Positions 35,771 through 44,289 of a stretch of 64,000 nucleotides of DNA are shown here, in pieces; within the stretch, counting starts at the first letter, position 1, and each line of letters opens with the position of its first letter. The position numbers and the translations under genes were made by a program. The DNA is from an uncultured Allorhizobium sp. Its GTDB lineage: Bacteria > Pseudomonadota > Alphaproteobacteria > Rhizobiales > Rhizobiaceae. The stretch is taken from contig OY288189.1 of NCBI GenBank assembly GCA_958439205.1, positions 3,053,001 to 3,117,000 of the forward strand, read 5' to 3'. The notes under the pieces were generated by a model. The model had not been told where the DNA came from and did no database searches. It worked only from the letters and a program-made list of their open reading frames with translations.

Positions 35771-36106
35771 ATGAGCAATAATCTCGAAATGGATGTTCGC
35801 AAATCGCCACGCAGCCGCTGCCGGCTCGACAGCAAGGTCCGCTATTTCCAACAGCAGGCGGATGCGCGGGTGATCAACATATCACGCACAGGGCTTGCCC
35901 TCGAACTCGCCACGAAACTGACCGCCGCCGCTGGCAGCCAGGTCACCATCGAGAATGACGATATTGGCCATCTCGAAGGCGTCGTTCGCTGGAATTATGG
36001 CGGCCGAATCGGCATCATGTTCCGCCCAAACAGCAATTCGATCGCCAAGATCGCTGCCTATTTCCGCCACTTCCATCAGGAAGTCCGACCGGTGCTGACG
36101 CGCTAA
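35771..36106 (+). CDS. PilZ-domain protein, first of a tandem pair
   Basis: 111 residues. PilZ domains bind cyclic-di-GMP through an RxxxR motif and a D/NxSxxG motif; here they are RSRCR (~14-18) and NISRTG. Downstream GHLEGVVRWNYGGRIGIMF and AAYFRHFH match the second PilZ half. It is a close relative of the next gene (same order of motifs, same ends), implying tandem duplication. ATG 35771 has AGGACGG upstream. With the GGDEF/EAL fusion at 40.5 kb it could be a c-di-GMP receptor. The output is unknown. Confidence 0.85.
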   Translation: MSNNLEMDVRKSPRSRCRLDSKVRYFQQQADARVINISRTGLALELATKLTAAAGSQVTIENDDIGHLEGVVRWNYGGRIGIMFRPNSNSIAKIAAYFRHFHQEVRPVLTR

Positions 36107-36267
36107 AACCTTGCCGAATTAACGGTAAATCGCGGGGATAAGCCGCCAAATACCTTAAATATCCTAGGGAGTTTGCTCGCATTCTAATGACCTTGGCCAG
36201 ATGCCGTTAAGGCGCCTGGCCGAGGCTTCCTGCGTTTCATTCAGTCATTTTGACGGAGCGCATAGGA

Positions 36268-36606
36268 ATGCTTGCAGCCAAACTCAGCCCCGACGGACGC
36301 CGGACCCAGCGCATTCGCTGCCATATCAGGGGTACTCTCGAATACATGGGGCAGAAGCTGGATATCCGCATTCTCGACATTTCCAGAACCGGCATGGCCT
36401 TGAAGCTCGAAGGCTGGATCGAGGCCAAGCGCGGCGCAACCGTCGCTGTCCGCTGCGCCGAACTCGGGCATATGGAGGGATCGGTGCGCTGGTACCGGGC
36501 GGGCAAGATGGGCGTCGAATTCGAGCAGACCAGCAATTCGGTTGCCCAGATCACCGCCTATTTCCGCAACTTCCACCGCGACCCGCGCAACCTCGTGCCG
36601 GCCTGA
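36268..36606 (+). CDS. PilZ-domain protein, second of a tandem pair
   Basis: 112 residues, MLAAKLSPDGRRTQRIRC. The RxxxR motif (RRTQR, ~11-15) and DISRTG are intact, then GHMEGSVRWYRAGKMGVEF and AYFRNFHRDPR. It is paralogous to the gene 160 bp upstream. ATG 36268 is preferred over a TTG six codons earlier, with AGGA close upstream. No output domain is attached. Confidence 0.85.
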   Translation: MLAAKLSPDGRRTQRIRCHIRGTLEYMGQKLDIRILDISRTGMALKLEGWIEAKRGATVAVRCAELGHMEGSVRWYRAGKMGVEFEQTSNSVAQITAYFRNFHRDPRNLVPA

Positions 36607-36658
36607 GCGGCGAAAAGGGCAACGTCTCACCCCTGTCATTTTACAGGTGCAAGCATCT

Positions 36659-36687
36659 TGAAAGCGACTTAACCTCCGTCGCTTTCA
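36659..36687. terminator. Hairpin between the second PilZ gene and cpdB
   Basis: A perfect 10-bp stem TGAAAGCGAC / GTCGCTTTCA with a 9-nt loop, 53 nt after the PilZ stop and 21 nt before the cpdB ATG. No T-run follows. It may terminate PilZ or shape the cpdB leader. Confidence 0.4.
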
Positions 36688-36708
36688 GAACCAGTTTGTG
36701 AGGCCCCC

Positions 36709-38697
36709 ATGCCGTCCCTGCTCGATTTCTATCCGCTGTCCCGCCGCTCCTTCCTGGGCGGCATCGCCGCCTCTGCCGCGCTCGTCACGCGGCATCCCTT
36801 CGCCGCCCGCGCCAATGGCAATCAGGCGCATCTCCGGCTGATGGAAACCACCGACATCCACGTCAACGTGATGCCCTACGACTATTATGCCGACAAGCCG
36901 AACGACACGATGGGTCTCGCGCGCACCGCAAGCCTGATCGACAGCATCCGCGCCGAGGCCGGCAACTCCATGCTCATCGACAATGGCGACTTCCTGCAGG
37001 GCAATCCGATGGGCGACTACATGGCCTATCAGAAGGGCATGAAGCCCGGCGACGTGCATCCGGTGATCAAGGCCATGAACGCGCTCGGCTATGATTGCGG
37101 CACGCTCGGCAATCACGAGTTCAACTACGGCCTGAACTTCATGTTCAACACGCTGGCCGGTGCGCAGTTTCCCTTCGTCTGCGCCAATCTGACCAAGGGC
37201 CAGCTCGCCTCCGACCCGAAGCAGGATGCGCTCTACTTCAAGCCATACCACATCATCGAAAAGCAGATCCGCGACGGCTCAGGCGCGACAAGCCCCATCA
37301 AGGTCGGCTTCATCGGCTTCGTGCCACCGCAGATCATGCTCTGGGATGCGAAAAACCTCGAAGGTAAGGCGCAGACCCGCGACATCCTGCAGGCGGCCCG
37401 CGCCTGGGTGCCGCAGATGAAGGAGGAAGGCGCCGATATCGTGATTGCCCTCTCGCATTCCGGCATCGACGGACACGGCGAGACGGAGGGGATGGAAAAC
37501 GCCTCGCTCTATCTCGCCGGCGTCGAGGGTATCGATGCGATCTTCACCGGCCACCAGCATCTCGTCTTCCCCGGCCCGAAGGATTTCGACAACGTGCCGG
37601 GCGCTGACGCCGTGAAGGGCACGCTGCTCGGCAAGCCCGCGGTCATGGCCGGCTTCTGGGGATCGCATATGGGTCTGATCGACCTTCTGCTGGAAAAGGA
37701 CGGATCAGCCTGGAAGATCGTCGACTTCACCTGCGAGGCGCGGCCGATCTACCACCGCGATGACAACCGCAAGGTCGTCGCTGATACCACCGACAAGCCC
37801 GAGATCGTCGCCTCGGTTGCCGCCGAGCACCAGGCAACGCTCGACTATGTGCGCACGCCCGTCGGCAAGACGTCTGCGCCGCTCTATTCCTATTTCGCCC
37901 TCGTAGCCGACGATCCCTCGATCCAGATCGTCTCGATCGCGCAGTCGTGGTACATCAAGGACATGTTGAAGGACGGTCCGCACAAGGATCTCCCCGTGCT
38001 CTCAGCGGCGGCCCCCTTCAAGGCCGGCGGCCGCGGCGGTGCGGACTATTTCACCGACGTGCCGACCGGCGATATCGCGATCAAGAACGTCGCCGATCTC
38101 TATCTCTATCCCAACACGATCCAGGCGGTGGCGATCACCGGCGAGCAGGTGAAGAACTGGCTGGAAATGTCAGCCGGCATCTTCAACCAGATCGAAAAGG
38201 GCGCGAAGGACGCGGCGCTCATCAATCCGGATTTCCCGTCCTACAATTACGACGTGATCGATGGCGTCACCTACCAGATCGACCTCACCAAACCTGCCCG
38301 CTACGACAAGGACGGCGTCGTCGTCCACCCGGAATCAAGCCGCATCGTCAACCTGCAATTCGACGGCAAGCCGATCGATCCCGGCCAGACATTCGCGGTG
38401 GCGACCAACAACTACCGCGCCGGTGGTGGCGGCAAGTTCCCCGAGATCGCCTCGGACAAGGTGATTTTCGTCGGCCCCGACACCAACCGCGACATCATCG
38501 TCCGCTACATCGTCGAGCAGGGCACGATCAATCCTTCCGCCGACGGCAACTGGTCCTTCGCCCCGATCGGCGACACCACCGTTGTCTTCGAAACCGGACC
38601 GAAGGCCCGGGAGCATCTCGCGGGTTTTAACAGTGCCAAGATCGAGGATGCCGGTGAAGGTGCAGACGGCTTTGCGAAGTTCCGCCTGACGCTCTGA
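36709..38697 (+). CDS. cpdB: Tat-exported 2',3'-cyclic-nucleotide 2'-phosphodiesterase/3'-nucleotidase
   Basis: Periplasmic scavenging of nucleotides. A twin-arginine signal ([19 protein letters not shown]) starts near residue 11. The metallophosphoesterase domain shows [39 protein letters not shown] and [10 protein letters not shown], giving the dinuclear site. The 5'-nucleotidase C-terminal domain follows (~400-620, with FKAGGRGG and [13 protein letters not shown]). Length 662, normal for CpdB. The bound-metal fold before export would explain use of Tat. GAGG precedes the ATG. Confidence 0.93.
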   Translation: MPSLLDFYPLSRRSFLGGIAASAALVTRHPFAARANGNQAHLRLMETTDIHVNVMPYDYYADKPNDTMGLARTASLIDSIRAEAGNSMLIDNGDFLQGNPMGDYMAYQKGMKPGDVHPVIKAMNALGYDCGTLGNHEFNYGLNFMFNTLAGAQFPFVCANLTKGQLASDPKQDALYFKPYHIIEKQIRDGSGATSPIKVGFIGFVPPQIMLWDAKNLEGKAQTRDILQAARAWVPQMKEEGADIVIALSHSGIDGHGETEGMENASLYLAGVEGIDAIFTGHQHLVFPGPKDFDNVPGADAVKGTLLGKPAVMAGFWGSHMGLIDLLLEKDGSAWKIVDFTCEARPIYHRDDNRKVVADTTDKPEIVASVAAEHQATLDYVRTPVGKTSAPLYSYFALVADDPSIQIVSIAQSWYIKDMLKDGPHKDLPVLSAAAPFKAGGRGGADYFTDVPTGDIAIKNVADLYLYPNTIQAVAITGEQVKNWLEMSAGIFNQIEKGAKDAALINPDFPSYNYDVIDGVTYQIDLTKPARYDKDGVVVHPESSRIVNLQFDGKPIDPGQTFAVATNNYRAGGGGKFPEIASDKVIFVGPDTNRDIIVRYIVEQGTINPSADGNWSFAPIGDTTVVFETGPKAREHLAGFNSAKIEDAGEGADGFAKFRLTL

Positions 38698-38734
38698 CGG
38701 GAGCGACGCTACTCGCGTCATGAAAGAAACTGCA

Positions 38735-38762
38735 GAGTCGATTCAAGATCTTGAATCGATTC
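38735..38762. repeat. Near-perfect 28-bp palindrome built of four GANTC sites
   Basis: GAGTC, GATTC, GAATC and GATTC occupy 38735-38739, 38740-38744, 38753-38757 and 38758-38762. The central 22 bp (38738-38759) are a perfect palindrome with core AAGATCTT, and the whole is symmetrical except for one pair. GANTC is the target of CcrM methyltransferase. It lies between convergent cpdB and lysR stops. Confidence 0.85.
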
Positions 38763-38763
38763 C

Positions 38764-39702
38764 TTAAACCGCTTTCGCAAGCGGAGCTGGGGCAAAATCC
38801 ACCGGGCAGTTCGACAGCTGTTCCTCGAAGGCGCGGATCAGCCATGTGCCGGCAGGCCCTGGCGGATTGTCGGTCCGGCGGATGGCATAGAGATTGTAGG
38901 ATCCCTGCTCATAAGCCGGCAGATCCAGATGCACGATCCGGCCCTTGGCCAGGTCCTCGCGAATGATCGAAGCCGGCAGTCCGCCCCAGCCAAGGCCACC
39001 GCGGATCAACTGGTGCTTCGTCGCCATGTCGCTCACCCGCCAGGTCTTGAAGGACAAGACATTGAAATCGCGACCGGAGGTCAGGTCCGAGGCGTCGCTC
39101 ACGACGATCTGGGTCTCTTCGCGCACGTCCTGCAACGAGAGCGTCCCCTTTCGTGACGCCAGGGGATGGTCGACGGCTGCGGCCGGTAGCAGGAAATTGT
39201 GGCCGATGCGGGTGACGATCAGCGTGTCGTCCTGCCGGGTCGGAGAGCCGCCGATGCCGATGGTCGCCCTGCCGCTCATCACCAGTTCCACCAGGCGTCC
39301 GAGCTCGCCCACCTCGAGGCGCAGCGAGACGGTGGGGAACTGCCGCTGGAACTCGCGCAGCACCGCCAGCATCGCACCCGTCGGCACGAGAACGCTGATG
39401 GCAACCGACAGCTCCGCCTCCAGCCCCTGATGCATGCTGCGCACCTTGGCGCGCATCACCTGCAGGTCGCCAACGATCCGGCGGGCATCGGTCAGCATGG
39501 CCCTGCCCTCGTCGGTCAACCGCGGCTGGCGCGTGCCCGTCCGCTCGAACAGCGTCACGCCAAGCTGGCTTTCCAGGTTGCCGATCGTATAGCTCACCAC
39601 GGACTGGGCGCGGTTGAGCTGCCGCGCGGCGGCCGAAAAGCTGCCGGTATCGGCCACCGTGAGGAAGACCTGCAACTGGTCGAGGGTCGGGTTGGCATCC
39701 AT
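38764..39702 (-). CDS. LysR-family transcriptional regulator
   Basis: 312 residues: an N-terminal winged helix-turn-helix (LDQLQVFLTVADTGSFSAAARQLNRAQSVVSYTIGNLESQLGVTLFER) and a periplasmic-binding-like effector domain (~90-300). It is divergent from an azoreductase gene with 130 bp between starts, the standard arrangement for a regulator controlling its neighbour, probably in response to quinones or electrophiles. A 10-bp palindrome lies in the shared region. The inducer is not known. Confidence 0.92.
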   Translation of the reverse strand: MDANPTLDQLQVFLTVADTGSFSAAARQLNRAQSVVSYTIGNLESQLGVTLFERTGTRQPRLTDEGRAMLTDARRIVGDLQVMRAKVRSMHQGLEAELSVAISVLVPTGAMLAVLREFQRQFPTVSLRLEVGELGRLVELVMSGRATIGIGGSPTRQDDTLIVTRIGHNFLLPAAAVDHPLASRKGTLSLQDVREETQIVVSDASDLTSGRDFNVLSFKTWRVSDMATKHQLIRGGLGWGGLPASIIREDLAKGRIVHLDLPAYEQGSYNLYAIRRTDNPPGPAGTWLIRAFEEQLSNCPVDFAPAPLAKAV

Positions 39703-39738
39703 GGCGATCGGGCATCCATCCAGTTATTCGATATGACC

Positions 39739-39748
39739 AATCTAGATT
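39739..39748. promoter_or_regulatory. Palindrome in the lysR/azoR divergent region
   Basis: AATCTAGATT, perfect 10-bp palindrome midway between the divergent starts, in an AT-rich stretch; a candidate LysR binding core. Confidence 0.4.
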
Positions 39749-39832
39749 ATCACAGTTTCATTGATGCGTGCTCGGACATAGATGCATGGCAGGCCTGCTC
39801 CCAAGGGCCAGTCATCTTTCGAGGAATTGCAA

Positions 39833-40444
39833 ATGTCATCCATCCTTCTGGTCACCTCCAGCCCGCGCGGCTCGGAATCCCTCTCGAACGCGATCGCCAC
39901 CGAGCTCGCCGAGAAGTTCGCCGGTGCGACCGGCACGCTGGTGCGCCGTGATCTCGTTGAGACCCAGCTCGACCACGTCGACGGCGCCTTCACCACCGCG
40001 ATCCGCAAGCCGGCCGATGCACGCAGCGCTGAAGAGGCTGCTTCGGTTGCCATTTCCGACGAGCTGGTCGCAGAACTCATGGCTGCCGACACCATCGTCA
40101 TCGGCACCGGCCTCATCAACTTCAACATCTATTCGTCGCTGAAGAGCTGGATCGACCATATCGCGCGTGCCGGCCTTACCTTCAGCTACACCGAGAACGG
40201 CCCGGTCGGTCTCGCCACGGGCAAGAAGGCCTATCTCGTGCTCGCCGCTGGCGGCATCTATTCGACTGGTCCTGGCGCACCGATGAACCATGCCGTACCC
40301 TATCTGAAGACGGTTCTCGGCTTCCTCGGCATCGAGCTGGTTGAGACGGTTTATGTCGAAGGCGTGGCATACGGTCCGGAAGCCGCCGAAAAGGCTGTCG
40401 CTTCGGCAAAGGCCAAGGTCGAGGAACTGGCGCGCGCCGCCTGA
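39833..40444 (+). CDS. azoR: FMN-dependent NADH-azoreductase
   Basis: Flavodoxin-like quinone/azo reductase giving two-electron reduction of quinones. The 203-residue product begins MSSILLVTSSPRGSESLSN (phosphate-binding SPR.S), has TGLINFNIYSSLKSWIDHIARAGLTFSYTENGPVG and the LAAGGIYSTGPG loop, both typical of AzoR. ATG 39833 has GAGGA upstream; the frame runs 17 codons further without support. Divergent LysR at 38764 is its likely regulator. Confidence 0.92.
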   Translation: MSSILLVTSSPRGSESLSNAIATELAEKFAGATGTLVRRDLVETQLDHVDGAFTTAIRKPADARSAEEAASVAISDELVAELMAADTIVIGTGLINFNIYSSLKSWIDHIARAGLTFSYTENGPVGLATGKKAYLVLAAGGIYSTGPGAPMNHAVPYLKTVLGFLGIELVETVYVEGVAYGPEAAEKAVASAKAKVEELARAA

Positions 40445-40467
40445 TCTTCCCTACTTGCAAGACATGG

Positions 40468-40492
40468 AAGCGCGGCCCTTGCGGTCGCGCTT
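40468..40492. terminator. Terminator-like hairpin between azoR and the Amt fusion
   Basis: Stem AAGCGCGGCC / GGTCGCGCTT (10 bp, one G-U) with a 5-nt loop, between two convergent stops; TTTCT follows on the right. Confidence 0.65.
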
Positions 40493-40517
40493 TCTGCACG
40501 ATCCGCCGCGAAAATTC

Positions 40518-43500
40518 TCAGGCGCCGGCGGCCCTGGCGCCCGGCTGATCCTGATCCACCCGGGCAGACCGCTTGTCGAGGCGGATGGCAAGCCTGGCGA
40601 TCTTCTTCAATTCCGTCACGACCGTGTCGACCACGGCGTTTGCCACTTCGCCCACCGGCAGCGGTCGGCCCAGCAGGTAGCCCTGCAATTCGTCACAGCC
40701 GGCCGCACTCAGATAGCGGGCCTGCTCGACCGTCTCCACGCCCTCTGCGACCACCCGCATGCCAAGCCCGCTGCCAAGATCGATGATCGTGCGGACGATG
40801 GCGTCGGCTGTGTCTTCCGTGCCGAGCGCCGACACGAAGCTACGGTCGATCTTGATGACGTCGAACGGGTAGCGGCTGAGATAGCTCAGCGACGAATAGC
40901 CTGTTCCGAAATCGTCGAGCGCGATCCTGAGGCCAAGCATCTTCAGATGACCGAGAATGAGACGCGCCCGTTGATCGTCGTCAATCAGCACGCTCTCCGT
41001 GATCTCAAGCTCCAGCTGATGCGGCGAAACGCCGGAGGCGGCGAGATTGGCCTCGACCCTTTCGAGAAACTGCGGGTGGCGGAACTGGACCGGCGAAACG
41101 TTGACGCTGATATGCAGGTGTTCGGGAAAGCCCGCCGCCAGGCGGCAGGCCTCGGCGAGCACCCATTCACCGAGATCGATGATCTTGCCTGAAACCTCCG
41201 CCACCGGGATGAAATCGCCCGGCTGGACCATGCCGCGGTCCGGATGCTTCCAGCGGACCAGCGCCTCATAGCCGACGATCGCGCCGTCGCGGGCGGCGAC
41301 CCGCGGCTGGAGATAGAGCTCGAACTCGCCGCGCTCCAGCCCGCGTTCGATATCGGCCTCCAGCGCACGCCGCTTCTCGATCAACTCATCCATGCCCCGG
41401 CGATAGGCCCGGAACGTGTTCCGGCCCGACTTCTTGGCATGATAGAGCGCGACGTCGGCGCGGCCGATCAGCTCGTCGAGCTGGCCTGCATGTTCGGGGC
41501 AGAGCGCACCGCCAATGCTGACGCCGCATTTGATGCGTTCGCCCTGGCCGGTGTCGAAAGGCTGCCGGAAGGATTCGATCAGGCGACGGCTGACATCTTC
41601 GAGTTGCGCCTCGAAATGGCAATTGCCGAGGATTACGGCGAACTCGTCACCACCCAGTCGCGCTGCCATGTCCGAGGGGCCGAGGATCTCGGTCAGCCGT
41701 CGCGAGGTTTCGCGGATCACCTCGTCACCCGCCGGATGGCCATAGAGGTCGTTCACATCCTTGAAGTGGTCGAGATCGACGAGAAGAACCCCACAGCCCC
41801 AGCCGTCATTTGCCTGGGCGACATGCGCGGCCAGCGTCTCGGTGAAGAGCGCGCGGTTGGCAATGCCGGTTAGCGGATCATGCTGGGCGAGATGGCGCAT
41901 GCGGCCCTCAACGGCCTTGCGCTCGCGCAGATCCACGAGGCAGCTGATGCGGATGTGGCGTCCGCGATATTCGATGTTGCGACCACGCGCCTCGATCGGG
42001 ATTGTCGTTCCGTCCAGGCGGACGATCTGGAACTCCCGCGACACGTCGGGCGCGGGGTTCGGGTCATCGATCAGCAAACGTCGGCCCGTCTCATCGACCA
42101 GATCGAGGATCGAGGTGCCGACAAGGTCCCGGATCTTCCGGGCGGTCAGCACTTCGAATTGCTCGTTGCCGTCGATGATCAAGCCGTCTTCATGCATCAC
42201 GATGGCTTCGAAGGTCGCATTGGCGAGCGCCGTCACCCGATCTGCTTCCTCCTGGTCGCGAACCTGCGCCTCAAGTTCGCTGCGGCTGCGCTCCTGCTGC
42301 TGGATATTGTCCATCAGACTGTTGAAGAGCCGGGTGAGCTTCTCGGCCTCATCGCCGGGATCGACCGCCAGACGGTCGCCGAGATCCGCCTTTCCGGAGA
42401 CGAGCTTCGACAGCGCATCCTCGACATGGCCGACGCCCAGGCGCGTCCCGTGTTCGGCAATGTTGAGGCCGATATCCTCGGCCTCTGCCGTCACGCGAAT
42501 GGGCACGAGCTTGTCGAGCGTCCAGAAGAAGGCGTAGCCGAGACCGAAGGCCCAATAGAAATTGAGCGCAGACCCGAAGATCTGTATGTAGAGCTGGTCG
42601 AACCGACCGCCTGCCGGCAGCCGGTCGACGGGGGCCAGAAGCGCAAGCGCCACGGTGCCTGCAACGCCTGCAAAGGCATGGACGCCGACCGCACCGACGG
42701 CGTCGTCGATCTTCAGCTTCTCCTCCATATACTGGTTGCCGTAGAGCGCGACGATTGAACCGAGAGCGCCGATCAAAAGCGCGCCACCGGGCTCGAGGAG
42801 GTGGCAGCCGGCCGTTACGGCGACCAGAGCGCCCAGCATGCCGCAGAGCGCCTTTTCCGGCAGCACGACGCCATCCTGCTTGGCGCCGATCACATAGCCG
42901 ACGCAGGTCCCCATCCCACCCGCCAGCACGGTGTTGAGGATGATCGGCGCGACATCGGCATTGGCGGCGAGCGTTGAGCCGCCGTTAAAGCCGATCCAGC
43001 CGAAAAACAGGATGAGAGCCCCCGTTGTCGAGAGCACCGGATTGTTGCCGGCAATGCGGATCGGCCGTCCGTCGGCATCGAAACGCCCGCGCCGCGAACC
43101 GATCACCAGACAGGCGGCAAGTGCCACCCAGCCGCCCGTGGCATGCACAACGGTCGAACCGGCGAAATCGACGAAACCGAGATTGGCGAGAAAGGCACCG
43201 GAATTGGGGCCGATGGCCGTGCCCCAGACCCAGTGCACGAAAATCGGATAGATGAGCGTCGACAGAACGATTGAGCCGAGCACATAGGCAGAGAGCGACA
43301 TCCGCTCGGCGACCGCGCCCGAGACGATGGTCGCCGCCGTGCCGCAGAACATCACCTGAAAAACAAAGAAACCTGCAAGCCAGCTGTCGAGGCCCTTCAG
43401 CAGGAAATAGTCAGCATCGATGCCGAACGGAAGCACACCGGAGCTGCCGAAGGCGAGCATGAAACCGATGGCGGCAAAGCCGACCACGCCGAAGACGAAA

Positions 43501-43832
43501 TCGAGCAGGTTCTTCTGGGCGACATTGATGGAGTTTTTCGATCGGACCATGCCGGCTTCGAGAAGCAGGAAACCCACCTGCATCATCATCACCATGCCGG
43601 CGGCGGCCATCAGCCAGGCGAGATCAGCCGAGGCCTTGGCGGCCTGCACAGTCACGGCCTCTTGTGCGGCTACAGAGGGGGTCGCCGCCAGAAGGGCAGC
43701 TCCCGTTGCAAGCAAACCGAAACGAGGAAAAAGTCCGGAGCAAAACGCATTAATCACTTGAAAAACCCGAGCAATATCTCGGGCGTCAGTGTTGCGCTGC
43801 ATCATTAACATTCGGTGACCGCAAAGAAACAT
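40518..43832 (-). CDS. Ammonium transporter fused to PAS-GGDEF-EAL (candidate ammonium-responsive c-di-GMP enzyme)
   Basis: 1104 residues. An Amt/Rh channel (~66-445) keeps the twin pore His (H230 in STVVHATGG and H385 in GVHAFAG) and the pre-pore Asp222 (VDFAG), so it could still conduct or bind ammonium. Next come a helical linker (~446-535), a PAS domain (~536-640), GGDEF (~645-810; metal Asp in LVDLDHFKD, RLGGDEFAV) and EAL (~825-1080; YEALVRW, NVSPVQF, ELEITES, DDFGTGYSS, IKIDRSF, AEGVET, QGYLLG). Both catalytic sets look intact; the GGDEF inhibitory site is GxxD, not RxxD. The start is uncertain among ATGs at 43832, 43811 and 43805. It lies 24 nt after the HlyU gene. Confidence 0.93.
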   Translation of the reverse strand: MFLCGHRMLMMQRNTDARDIARVFQVINAFCSGLFPRFGLLATGAALLAATPSVAAQEAVTVQAAKASADLAWLMAAAGMVMMMQVGFLLLEAGMVRSKNSINVAQKNLLDFVFGVVGFAAIGFMLAFGSSGVLPFGIDADYFLLKGLDSWLAGFFVFQVMFCGTAATIVSGAVAERMSLSAYVLGSIVLSTLIYPIFVHWVWGTAIGPNSGAFLANLGFVDFAGSTVVHATGGWVALAACLVIGSRRGRFDADGRPIRIAGNNPVLSTTGALILFFGWIGFNGGSTLAANADVAPIILNTVLAGGMGTCVGYVIGAKQDGVVLPEKALCGMLGALVAVTAGCHLLEPGGALLIGALGSIVALYGNQYMEEKLKIDDAVGAVGVHAFAGVAGTVALALLAPVDRLPAGGRFDQLYIQIFGSALNFYWAFGLGYAFFWTLDKLVPIRVTAEAEDIGLNIAEHGTRLGVGHVEDALSKLVSGKADLGDRLAVDPGDEAEKLTRLFNSLMDNIQQQERSRSELEAQVRDQEEADRVTALANATFEAIVMHEDGLIIDGNEQFEVLTARKIRDLVGTSILDLVDETGRRLLIDDPNPAPDVSREFQIVRLDGTTIPIEARGRNIEYRGRHIRISCLVDLRERKAVEGRMRHLAQHDPLTGIANRALFTETLAAHVAQANDGWGCGVLLVDLDHFKDVNDLYGHPAGDEVIRETSRRLTEILGPSDMAARLGGDEFAVILGNCHFEAQLEDVSRRLIESFRQPFDTGQGERIKCGVSIGGALCPEHAGQLDELIGRADVALYHAKKSGRNTFRAYRRGMDELIEKRRALEADIERGLERGEFELYLQPRVAARDGAIVGYEALVRWKHPDRGMVQPGDFIPVAEVSGKIIDLGEWVLAEACRLAAGFPEHLHISVNVSPVQFRHPQFLERVEANLAASGVSPHQLELEITESVLIDDDQRARLILGHLKMLGLRIALDDFGTGYSSLSYLSRYPFDVIKIDRSFVSALGTEDTADAIVRTIIDLGSGLGMRVVAEGVETVEQARYLSAAGCDELQGYLLGRPLPVGEVANAVVDTVVTELKKIARLAIRLDKRSARVDQDQPGARAAGA

Positions 43833-43856
43833 TTCTTCGCGATACGAAGGTAAGCC

Positions 43857-44177
43857 TTAGACGATACGCGTCTGCTCACCGTCACCGAAGAGAGCCGGGC
43901 CGTTCTGGTCGATGATCTGCTGCGCCTTGCGGAAGGTGCAGTCGAGTGCATCGTCAAGCGAGGTGAAGACGTCGGCGCGGATGAACTTCCGCTCCAGTGT
44001 CCGACCATCCACCTCCCGCTCGATACGGCCGGCCAGTCGGAACTGGCTGCCTTCCCGGATGGGTTCGGCGTGGATGACGCAGTCCTTGTAGGTCTGCGGC
44101 TCGGCCATGGGCTTGGCAGAGGCCTCGGATGAGGCGCCACCGGTGAAAATGGAGAGGATGCTGGACAGGATCGACAT
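43857..44177 (-). CDS. HlyU-family protein
   Basis: 106 residues. The pattern YKDCVIHAEPIREGSQFRLAGRIERE, then FIRADVFTSLDDALDCTFRKAQQIIDQ fits the HlyU family (PF10115), small proteins named after the Vibrio haemolysin activator, but alphaproteobacterial copies have no proven regulatory role. AGGGGA precedes the ATG at good spacing. It is 24 nt upstream of the Amt-GGDEF-EAL gene in the same direction, so they probably share a transcript. Confidence 0.8.
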   Translation of the reverse strand: MSILSSILSIFTGGASSEASAKPMAEPQTYKDCVIHAEPIREGSQFRLAGRIEREVDGRTLERKFIRADVFTSLDDALDCTFRKAQQIIDQNGPALFGDGEQTRIV

Positions 44178-44289
44178 GTTTTTCCCCTAGCACAGCGAGG
44201 GGCAACGCGGAAGAGTGGGCGGCGCGGCTTTCCGTCGCCAAAGGTCATGCTAAGCTCGGCCCGGGCGGCTGAGACCCGGGGTTGAGGGA

